Positions 1 through 4,763 of a DNA stretch of 6,585 bases are shown here, one piece after another. The DNA is from Nitrosomonadales bacterium (GTDB taxonomy: Bacteria > Pseudomonadota > Gammaproteobacteria > Burkholderiales > SG8-41), in the NCBI GenBank assembly GCA_009885185.1, contig VFLF01000804.1, positions 1 through 6,585 of the forward strand, read 5' to 3'. Within the stretch, counting starts at the first letter, position 1, and each line of letters starts with the position of its first letter. Made by a program: the position numbers and the translations under genes. Under the pieces are notes generated by a model. It saw nothing but the letters and a program-made list of their open reading frames with translations, was not told where the DNA came from and did no database searches.

Positions 1-109
1 CGCCGGGGGAGAACGGCACAACGATGCGGATGGCTTTGGCGGGGTAGGTCTGTGCTTGCGCGGTGGCGCAGAGCGTCAGTGAAAGTGCGGAGAGTAATTT
101 TTTCATCAT
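1..109 (-). CDS. Bug/TctC-family periplasmic solute-binding protein, N-terminus only (partial)
   Basis: Only the first 36 codons are in the window; the gene runs off the left edge. The protein begins with two Met, two Lys and a hydrophobic stretch ending in Ala-Gln-Ala, a classical Sec signal peptide with probable cleavage after residue 19. The mature protein then starts QTYPAKAIRIVVPFSPG. A YP-x-K-x-IRIVVPF-x-PG start is the hallmark of the Bug (TctC) extracytoplasmic binding proteins, which are greatly expanded in Burkholderiales and typically bind small carboxylates. An AGGAGG ribosome binding site lies at 115-120; the second ATG (at 106) has the better 8-base spacing, the first (at 109) only 5. 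The Cys in the signal region is preceded by Leu-Thr-Leu, which is not a proper lipobox. The start is 22 bases after the stop of the cupin gene, so it is probably the third gene of the operon. The ligand cannot be inferred. Confidence 0.85.
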   Translation of the reverse strand, partial: MMKKLLSALSLTLCATAQAQTYPAKAIRIVVPFSPG

Positions 110-131
110 GATTTCCTCCTGCGGTGATTTT

Positions 132-809
132 TCAAGCTGGCAGCGTGATGGACGCGTCGACAAACACCTGATACTTCTGATTCTTCGGCTTGTCGATATC
201 CTCAGGTTTCACGTAGGTAATCGACGATTTGCCGAGCAGCTCGCGCGGCAGAATCATCACCCGCGCAAAGCCGGATGCCATCGTCGGCGCGGCCTTGGCA
301 TACACCGGCTCCGGCCCGGCTTCGTACCACGGCTCCAGCGGCGCGTATCGATGCACGGTGTTATTGGTGTGTATGTCGATGCCGCCCGCCAGCAGACAGC
401 GGATACCACCGCCCTTGTGCGTGTGCGTGAGCGCCTCGCCATCGGGGGAAAAATCCACGCGATCACAGCGCAGCAGATAATCTTTAGACGTGTCGAGTGG
501 CATCGGTGCGGTGAGCAATTTTTTGCTGGTGATGCCCGCGCCGATTGCCACCGAATCCGGCGCACCTGCGCGGGCGAGTTCCCAGCGCAACGCCCATGTC
601 ACCAGATGCCCCGCCGACAATTGCGCATCGGCTGCCGCGTGAAACGCGCTGTTGCCGCCGAGCACGCCGCTGAATCCGCCGCTGCGCGCGCGCAGCCCGC
701 CGTGGATGACGTAAATCGCGCGTATGACATTGCCTGCGGGCAATGGCAATGCTGCCTGCGGCGCGGCCTCGTCCTTGTATAAACTGAGCTGGTAGTTTTC
801 CAAGCTCAT
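132..809 (-). CDS. Cupin-like protein (225 aa)
   Basis: A small soluble protein with no signal peptide. Around residues 128-142 it reads THTHKGGGIRCLLAG, followed by IDIHTNNTVHRY. The H-x-H-x(3)-G-G-I-x-C-L-L-x-G pattern fits the first metal-binding motif of a cupin beta-barrel. Residues 27-80 may form a second, degenerate half barrel, so the protein could be a bicupin; that is an inference. The usual motif-1 glutamate is not obvious, so metal binding is uncertain. The ATG at 809 overlaps the TGA of the upstream lyase gene as ATGA, indicating translational coupling. The 22-base gap to the Bug gene extends the operon. Cupins in such clusters are often dioxygenases, isomerases or small-molecule sensors, but no specific reaction can be assigned here. 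The overlapping plus-strand and other minus-strand open frames carry no recognisable domain and are shadows. Confidence 0.8.
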   Translation of the reverse strand: MSLENYQLSLYKDEAAPQAALPLPAGNVIRAIYVIHGGLRARSGGFSGVLGGNSAFHAAADAQLSAGHLVTWALRWELARAGAPDSVAIGAGITSKKLLTAPMPLDTSKDYLLRCDRVDFSPDGEALTHTHKGGGIRCLLAGGIDIHTNNTVHRYAPLEPWYEAGPEPVYAKAAPTMASGFARVMILPRELLGKSSITYVKPEDIDKPKNQKYQVFVDASITLPA

Positions 810-1702
810 AACCCCGCCCGCTGATCTTCCGGCACGCCGTATTGTTCTTCGAGTTTTTGTATTTCCGGCAGCCCGGCAATCTCGGTGAACTGCTTGAACG
901 TCGCCGCATGCGGGCGCAGGCCGGCGATGGAGCCGGTTTTTTTTAATTCGCGCAGCGCGTTTTGCATCGCCGGTATCGCCGCGAGAATCATCCAGTTCGG
1001 ATAAATCGCCAGCTTGAAGCCGAGCCCGCCCAGTTCATCGGCGGGCAGATCGGGCGTTTTGCCGCTCGCGGCCATGTTGTAGAGCAACGGCACGCCCTTG
1101 AATCGCTTCGACACCACTTCCACCTGCTCGCGCCCAACCGGCGCTTCGATGAACAACATATCCGCGCCCGCTTCGCGGTAATGCTCGCCGCGTTCCAGCG
1201 CCGCCTCCAGCCCTTCGACGGCAATCGCATCGGTGCGCGTGATGATGACAAAATCCTTGTCGCGGCGCGCGTCGCACGCGGCCTTGATCTTGGCCACCAT
1301 TTCCGCCGTCGGTATCACGCGCTTGCCCGCGAGGTGCCCGCAGCGCTTGGGCCACGACTGATCTTCGATATGCACGCCCGCGACACCGGCTTTTTCGTAA
1401 TCGCGGATGGTGCGCCGCGTGTTGATCGGGTTGCCGTAGCCGGTGTCGGCATCGGCGATCAGCGGCAGCTCGGAGGCGTCAACGATGCGGCTGGCGTTGT
1501 CGATCATCTCGGTGGCGGTCAAGAGGCCCACGTCGGGCATGCCCAGACGCGTCAAGCTGGTGCCGAAGCCCGTCATGTAAACGGCTTGAAAGCCTTCGAG
1601 TTTGACCAGCCGCGCGCCGAAGGCATCGGCGACACCGGGCGCGACGACGCAACCGGGTTGGGCAAGTAATTTGCGAAGTTGCGTGGGGGCGCGGTCAGAC
1701 AT
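806..1702 (-). CDS. Isocitrate lyase/PEP mutase superfamily enzyme (oxaloacetate decarboxylase or 2,3-dimethylmalate lyase-like)
   Basis: A 298-residue protein with the length and motifs of the short isocitrate lyase/PEP mutase superfamily. Visible elements are DADTGYGN at 84-91 (metal/phosphate-binding loop), HIED at 111-114, the signature KRCGH at 119-123 with the catalytic Cys121, and TRTDA at 155-159. The KRCGH loop with its Cys is typical of C-C bond lyases (isocitrate, methylisocitrate and dimethylmalate lyases) rather than true PEP mutases or phosphonopyruvate hydrolases. It therefore probably cleaves or decarboxylates a small alpha-hydroxy or 2-oxo di/tricarboxylate in the cytoplasm with Mg2+. 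The exact substrate cannot be read from the sequence. The ATG at 1702 is supported by GAGG at 1708-1711, 5 bases upstream. It is the first gene of the minus-strand operon with the cupin and Bug genes, consistent with carboxylate uptake and breakdown. Automated annotation often calls such proteins carboxyvinyl-carboxyphosphonate phosphorylmutase, which would be an over-specific name. Confidence 0.92.
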   Translation of the reverse strand: MSDRAPTQLRKLLAQPGCVVAPGVADAFGARLVKLEGFQAVYMTGFGTSLTRLGMPDVGLLTATEMIDNASRIVDASELPLIADADTGYGNPINTRRTIRDYEKAGVAGVHIEDQSWPKRCGHLAGKRVIPTAEMVAKIKAACDARRDKDFVIITRTDAIAVEGLEAALERGEHYREAGADMLFIEAPVGREQVEVVSKRFKGVPLLYNMAASGKTPDLPADELGGLGFKLAIYPNWMILAAIPAMQNALRELKKTGSIAGLRPHAATFKQFTEIAGLPEIQKLEEQYGVPEDQRAGL

Positions 1703-1739
1703 GGTTGCCTCGATGTGAAAGGGAAGTCAGCGGACGACG

Positions 1740-1745
1740 ATTATA
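1740..1745 (-). promoter_or_regulatory. Candidate -10 box for the lyase-cupin-Bug operon
   Basis: Read on the minus strand these bases are a perfect TATAAT, in the 127-base divergent intergenic space. A start point near 1733 would give a leader of about 30 bases before the lyase ATG, with the GAGG ribosome site inside it. No good -35 hexamer sits 16-18 bases further upstream (the best is TCAAGC), so activation by a regulator or a weak promoter is possible. No regulator gene is in the window. Confidence 0.45.
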
Positions 1746-1764
1746 GCCGCGTGCCCGCGTGCGC

Positions 1765-1793
1765 TTGACGCAAAAAACACGAAGCATGAAACT
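1765..1793 (+). promoter_or_regulatory. Weak candidate promoter for the NHL-propeller gene
   Basis: TTGACG at 1765-1770 is a good -35 match. At 17 bases spacing the -10 position reads GAAACT (1788-1793), which matches the consensus at only three of six positions. It lies about 40 bases upstream of the propeller gene's start. The placement is sensible but the -10 is poor, so this is only a candidate. Confidence 0.2.
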
Positions 1794-1829
1794 CGGCAGC
1801 CTCACCATACCACTCACGGGAGACACATC

Positions 1830-2849
1830 ATGGCCCTCGGCCCGCACAAAATCGAATACGAAGTGATTCAGGGCTGGGAGCAACTGCCCGAAGGCTACAG
1901 CTTCATGGAGGTGGCCGGCGTGGCCTGCGACTCGCAAGACCGCGTGTATGTGTTCAATCGCGGCAAATACCCGATGATCGTGTTCGACAAGGAAGGCAAG
2001 TTTCTCAATGCCTGGGGCGCGGGCGAGTTCGTCGGGCCGCACGGTATCTTCATTGACCGCGAAGACTACCTGTGGCTCGCCGACGACAAAAACCATGTGG
2101 TGCATAAATACACCGCTGACGGCAAAAAACTGATGACCCTCGGCGAGCCGGGCAAGGCCGCCGACACCGGCTACAAAATGGGCGTAAGCCCCGTGCGCTG
2201 GGCAGCAGGGCCGTTCCATCGCGTCACTAACGTGGCGGTGCTGCCCAGCGGCGACATGTACATCGCCGACGGCTATGGCAACTGCCGCGTGCATAAATAT
2301 TCCAAGGAAGGCAAGCTTCTGTTCTCGTGGGGCGAGCCGGGCAGCGGGCCGGGGCAATTTATTTTGCCGCACGGCATCGCCGTCGATAGCGCGGGGCTGG
2401 TGTACGTGGCCGACCGCGAAAACTCGCGCATGCAGATTTTCAAACCCGACGGCGAATACCTGCACGAGTGGACGCAATTCAATCGCCCCTACGATTTGTT
2501 CATCGACGATCAGGACATGATCCACATCGCCGAAGGCGGCTTTCACAACTACATGATGAAACGCAGCGAAGGCCCGCTGCCCGCGCACGATCAGACCATG
2601 ATCTACCCGCCGTGCGGCCATTCGCCGATTGCGCGCGTCAGCGTGGTAGACCCGGATCAAAAAATCTACGCGCAGGTCGGCGGCGAAAACCCCGTGCTGC
2701 CCGGCAACTTCGTCGCGCCCCACGGCATCTGGGCCGACAAGCGCGGCGATTTTTATGTCGGCGAAGTGATCGTGAATGCCGGTGCGGTCAAGCGCATGGC
2801 GCCGCTGAAGCCGGCGGGGTTTCATAAGTTTAGAAGGCGAGCGGGGTAA
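1830..2849 (+). CDS. NHL-repeat beta-propeller protein, peptidyl-alpha-hydroxyglycine alpha-amidating lyase-like
   Basis: A 339-residue protein built of NHL-type blades, each with a V-D/x-G-x-x-YVAD or related core followed by an I-x-x-F/Y-x-x-x-G-K strand (for example near residues 28-60, 70-105, 134-168, 180-213 and 297-325). The motif PHGI occurs three times, at 70-73, 180-183 and 297-300. In the animal alpha-amidating lyase, three histidines from such loops hold the catalytic zinc, so the three PHGI histidines are likely metal ligands here (inference). There is no signal peptide, so it is cytoplasmic, unlike the secretory-pathway animal enzyme. Bacterial members are common in betaproteobacterial catabolic clusters and their substrates are largely unknown. 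The ATG is supported by GGGAG at 1818-1822, 7 bases upstream. The next gene on the same strand is the dehydrogenase, now separated from it by the GIY-YIG cassette. The opposite-strand open frame is a shadow. Confidence 0.88.
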   Translation: MALGPHKIEYEVIQGWEQLPEGYSFMEVAGVACDSQDRVYVFNRGKYPMIVFDKEGKFLNAWGAGEFVGPHGIFIDREDYLWLADDKNHVVHKYTADGKKLMTLGEPGKAADTGYKMGVSPVRWAAGPFHRVTNVAVLPSGDMYIADGYGNCRVHKYSKEGKLLFSWGEPGSGPGQFILPHGIAVDSAGLVYVADRENSRMQIFKPDGEYLHEWTQFNRPYDLFIDDQDMIHIAEGGFHNYMMKRSEGPLPAHDQTMIYPPCGHSPIARVSVVDPDQKIYAQVGGENPVLPGNFVAPHGIWADKRGDFYVGEVIVNAGAVKRMAPLKPAGFHKFRRRAG

Positions 2850-2890
2850 GTTACGAACGTCGACTGAAACGAGATCGGCGATTAACCAAC

Positions 2891-2925
2891 ACCGTCGTTC
2901 CCGCGCAGGTGGGAACCCATAACAC
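2891..2925 (+). repeat. Left terminal inverted repeat with dRS3-like palindrome
   Basis: The 35-base repeat starts ACCGTC, then a 20-base palindrome at 2897-2916 (arms GTTCCC and GGGAAC, 8 bases between), then CCATAACAC. The inner bases extend the stem: GC pairs with GT (one C-G and one G-T wobble) around a GCAG loop. The repeat ends one base before the nuclease ATG. Its single difference from the right copy is at 2910 (T here, C in the other). Confidence 0.85.
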
Positions 2926-2926
2926 C

Positions 2927-3214
2927 ATGTCCAAAAGTAGCTACGTGTACATGCTCGCCAGTGGTCGTTACGGAACGATTTACACCGGCGTAACCGCCGA
3001 CCTGATCAAACGCACTTGGGAACATCAGGAAGGTTTCATAAAAGGCTTCGCCAAAGAATACGGCGTAAAGCAATTGGTCTGGTACGAAATACACGAAGAC
3101 ATACACTCCGCCGTCACCCGCGAAAAACAAATCAAGAAATGGAACCGTGCATGGAAGATCAAATTGATACTGGCGAAAAACCCGCTTTCGCGGACTTGTA
3201 TGAAGAGGTGGTAG
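2927..3214 (+). CDS. Small GIY-YIG nuclease (COG2827/UPF0213-like), C-terminus frameshifted
   Basis: A 95-residue single-domain GIY-YIG endonuclease. Visible motifs are YVY at 6-8 (GIY position), YTG at 19-21 (YIG position), Arg29 in DLIKR, His33 in WEHQ, Glu66 in TREKQIKKW (the metal-binding catalytic Glu) and Asn73 in WNRAW. The active-site set therefore appears intact. The family cuts DNA using one divalent metal. The ATG at 2927 fits the family's short N-terminus; a GTG at 2909 would add six residues encoded by the repeat and is less likely. There is no clear Shine-Dalgarno sequence; the upstream bases are the repeat hairpin. The tail after NP (residues 85-86) reads LSRTCMKRW instead of the usual A/E-F/W-x-DLYEE type, which is present one frame back. 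This points to a one-base deletion or a frameshift. The gene is the only cargo of the repeat-bounded cassette. Confidence 0.9.
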   Translation: MSKSSYVYMLASGRYGTIYTGVTADLIKRTWEHQEGFIKGFAKEYGVKQLVWYEIHEDIHSAVTREKQIKKWNRAWKIKLILAKNPLSRTCMKRW

Positions 3215-3219
3215 GGTAG
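3175..3219 (+). other. Out-of-frame conserved C-terminal tail of the GIY-YIG gene
   Basis: In the nuclease frame the codons are GCG AAA AAC CCG CTT, ending at TAG 3212-3214. Moving one base back after AAC gives CCC GCT TTC and so PAFADLYEEVVG, ending at TAG 3217-3219. That matches the ending typical of this family. Either one C has been lost from the CCC run at 3181-3183 (or one A from the run at 3176-3180), or ribosomes slip -1 at G-AAA-AAC (3175-3181). The heptamer is only a partial match to the strong A-AAA-AAC type, and no stem-loop sits 5-9 bases downstream. A simple mutation is therefore more likely. Confidence 0.65.
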
Positions 3220-3221
3220 CT

Positions 3222-3256
3222 GTGTTATGGGTTCCCGCCTGCGCGGGAACGACGGT
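3222..3256 (-). repeat. Right terminal inverted repeat with perfect hairpin
   Basis: This is the inverted copy of the left repeat. The palindrome at 3231-3250 has perfect 8-base arms, GTTCCCGC and GCGGGAAC, around a CTGC loop. It starts 7 bases after the nuclease's in-frame stop and 49 bases before the dehydrogenase ATG. It could act as a transcript-stabilising or attenuating hairpin between the genes, but no T run follows it, so it is not a standard intrinsic terminator. Confidence 0.85.
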
Positions 3257-3305
3257 AAGGTAAGTTTTACGGCAATTCAAAAATTTGGGGGGCAGGGAGA
3301 TAACC

Positions 3306-4226
3306 ATGGGCAACAGCGTACAAGACAAAGTAGTCGTCATCACCGGCGCGGGCGGCGGCATCGGCCGTGAAATGGCATTGGCGATGGCCGCCAACGGCGC
3401 GAAGGTCGTCGTCAACGACATCGGTGCGGCGCTCGGCGGCGAGCTCAACGCCGACAGCGCGGGCGCGGCGCAAAAAGTGGTGAACGAAATCAAGGCCGCT
3501 GGCGGGGTGGCTGTCGCCAACACCGACTCCGTTTCCGCCTGGGCCTCGGCGGAAAAAATCATCCAGTGCGCGCTCGACACCTATGGCCGCATCGACGCCG
3601 TAGTCAACAACGCCGGCATCCTGCGCGACCGCATTTTTCACAAAATGTCCGAAGACGACTGGCGCTCGGTGCTGTCGGTGCATCTCGACGGCGCGTTCTA
3701 CATGAGCCGCGCCGCCGCCAACCCGATGCGCGCGCAAAACAGCGGCGCGTTCGTGCATATGACGTCGACCTCCGGCTTGATCGGCAATTTCGGCCAGGCC
3801 AATTACTCCGCAGCCAAGCTCGGCATCACCGCGCTGTCGAAAAGCATCGCCCTCGATCTGGCCCGCCACCGCGTGCGCTCCAACTGCATCGCCCCATTCG
3901 CGTGGAGCCGCATGACGAGTTCGATCCCCACCAACACACCCGAAGAAAAAGAACGCGCCGGACAACTGCAAAAAATGGAAGCGCGCAAAGTCGCGCCGAT
4001 GGCGGTGTTTCTGGTCAGCGACGCAGCAGCCGAAGTCACCGGCCAAATCTTCGGCGTACGCGCTAACGAAATCATGCTGTTCAGCCAGCCGCGCCCGATA
4101 CGCTCCGTGCATTTCACGCCGGAGTGGACGCCCGAAGCGATTGCTAAGGTGGCGCTGCCTGCGATGCAAAAACAGTTTTACCCGCTGGAGCGCTCGCCGG
4201 ATGTGGTTTCTTGGGATCCGATTTGA
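3306..4226 (+). CDS. Short-chain dehydrogenase, HSD17B4/MFE-2-like (3-hydroxyacyl-CoA dehydrogenase type)
   Basis: A 306-residue NAD(P)-dependent oxidoreductase with a Rossmann fold. The cofactor motif is TGAGGGIG at 13-20, Asp38 in VVVNDIG favours NAD over NADP, NNAG is at 101-104, the Ser region is STSG at 154-157, and the YSAAK catalytic pair is Tyr167/Lys171. Stretches such as NNAGILRDR-x-FHKMSEDDW, VHLDGAFY and GNFGQANYSAAK, plus a roughly 60-residue C-terminal extension, match the N-terminal dehydrogenase of peroxisomal multifunctional enzyme 2 and its stand-alone bacterial relatives. It probably oxidises a 3-hydroxyacyl-CoA or similar hydroxy compound; the exact substrate is inferred, not shown. 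The ATG at 3306 is preceded by GGGAG at 3295-3299, so it is preferred over a TTG seven codons earlier that overlaps this site. It may once have been directly co-transcribed with the propeller gene. The long opposite-strand frame is a high-GC shadow. Confidence 0.93.
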   Translation: MGNSVQDKVVVITGAGGGIGREMALAMAANGAKVVVNDIGAALGGELNADSAGAAQKVVNEIKAAGGVAVANTDSVSAWASAEKIIQCALDTYGRIDAVVNNAGILRDRIFHKMSEDDWRSVLSVHLDGAFYMSRAAANPMRAQNSGAFVHMTSTSGLIGNFGQANYSAAKLGITALSKSIALDLARHRVRSNCIAPFAWSRMTSSIPTNTPEEKERAGQLQKMEARKVAPMAVFLVSDAAAEVTGQIFGVRANEIMLFSQPRPIRSVHFTPEWTPEAIAKVALPAMQKQFYPLERSPDVVSWDPI

Positions 4227-4251
4227 TGGGCGGCAGCGATGCGAAAACTGC

Positions 4252-4755
4252 CTATTTCGCCGTCTTCCAGTTCGTCGTGAAATCAAGCGCGCGGAGGAAT
4301 GCAAAGGTATTGCAGCACTTAATACCTAATTGGTCGCAGACATCTGGAATGCGTCGATTTGCTCTTTGCGTACTTGGTTTCGACACTTCGGTCGTTACGA
4401 TACAGCTCTCTCTTGTCGCGACCAAACCATAGGCGATTAAGAAAGGATCTCGGCCGATCTTTTCGATATCAATGTCCGTGAGATCGGGAGCGTATCCTTT
4501 GTCGATCACATGCGAAACAAGGGAAACATCTGCATCTTCATTGAACAGAAGGGCATTTTCTATCGAATCTTCTTTTACCCACGTCGCTAAAGAGTCGTGC
4601 CCCACCTTAATTTCTTCGTAGACCTCCACAGGTATTTTTACAAGGCCTTGTTCGCCAGCGTGAGCTAACCACTCCCAAAACTCCGGGACCCGTTCTATCG
4701 GGTAGTAGTCACGATTCCCATCGATTAAAACATTGGCGTCGAGTAAATAGAGCAA
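4252..4755 (-). CDS. DUF4411-type PIN-domain protein, probable toxin ribonuclease
   Basis: A 167-residue PIN-like protein. The N-terminus LLDANVLID supplies the first catalytic Asp (Asp6). VYEEI at 45-49 gives the conserved Glu, GRDPFLIAYGL at 101-111 the next Asp (Asp103), and IVTTEVSKP at 119-127 the fourth strand and acid. This order is that of PIN ribonucleases, and the overall sequence resembles the DUF4411 family. PIN toxins cleave RNA with Mg2+/Mn2+. The start is judged to be TTG at 4755, because TAGGA, formed by the stop of the upstream gene, lies just upstream, and because the family starts directly at M-x-LLDAN. The longer open frame reaching to 4992 is only the antitoxin gene read in another frame. 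It begins 8 bases after the XRE-ImmA stop, so the two are one operon. Its stop lies 25 bases from the convergent dehydrogenase stop. Confidence 0.85.
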   Translation of the reverse strand: MLYLLDANVLIDGNRDYYPIERVPEFWEWLAHAGEQGLVKIPVEVYEEIKVGHDSLATWVKEDSIENALLFNEDADVSLVSHVIDKGYAPDLTDIDIEKIGRDPFLIAYGLVATRESCIVTTEVSKPSTQRANRRIPDVCDQLGIKCCNTFAFLRALDFTTNWKTAK

Positions 4756-4763
4756 TTGCCGTC

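Larger units (their letters stand above)
2891..3256. mobile_element. GIY-YIG nuclease cassette bounded by 35-base inverted repeats
   Basis: The 366-base unit begins and ends with the same 35-base sequence in inverted orientation (34 of 35 identical) and contains one gene, a small GIY-YIG nuclease, filling nearly all the space between. It sits between two co-oriented metabolic genes whose start and stop signals are intact, so it looks like an insertion into an intergenic gap. No target-site duplication is visible in the flanking bases, and there is no transposase. It could be a self-spreading repeat/nuclease unit or a nuclease gene captured between two copies of an interspersed palindromic repeat. 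The sequence alone does not separate these. Confidence 0.6.

Noticed and set aside
63..782. 239-codon plus-strand open frame over the cupin gene and the Bug start
   Set aside because: No domain, an Arg-rich shadow of GC-rich coding DNA, and it overlaps two minus-strand genes with good starts.
962..1669. 235-codon plus-strand open frame inside the lyase gene
   Set aside because: Antisense shadow; the minus-strand frame carries KRCGH and the other lyase motifs.
1695..2825. 376-codon open frame on the minus strand opposite the NHL-propeller gene
   Set aside because: His/Ala/Val-rich antisense translation with no recognisable domain; the plus-strand frame encodes clear NHL repeats.
2880..3268. 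Target-site duplication around the nuclease cassette
   Set aside because: The bases flanking the two repeats (ending AACCAAC on the left, beginning AAGGTAAG on the right) show no direct repeat.
2882..3580. 232-codon minus-strand open frame spanning the nuclease cassette and part of the dehydrogenase gene
   Set aside because: It crosses both inverted repeats and two well-supported plus-strand genes. The PAQAGTHN stretch is just the repeat read through in one frame.
4232..4260. Possible bidirectional terminator between the convergent stops (GGCAG...CTGCC and GCGAAA...TTTCGC)
   Set aside because: Stems are only 5-6 bases, the two alternatives exclude each other, they overlap the PIN coding end, and neither is followed by a real T run.
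3267..4304. 345-codon open frame on the minus strand opposite the short-chain dehydrogenase gene
   Set aside because: Low-complexity Arg/His/Ala-rich translation typical of the antisense frame of a high-GC gene; the plus-strand gene has a full set of family motifs.
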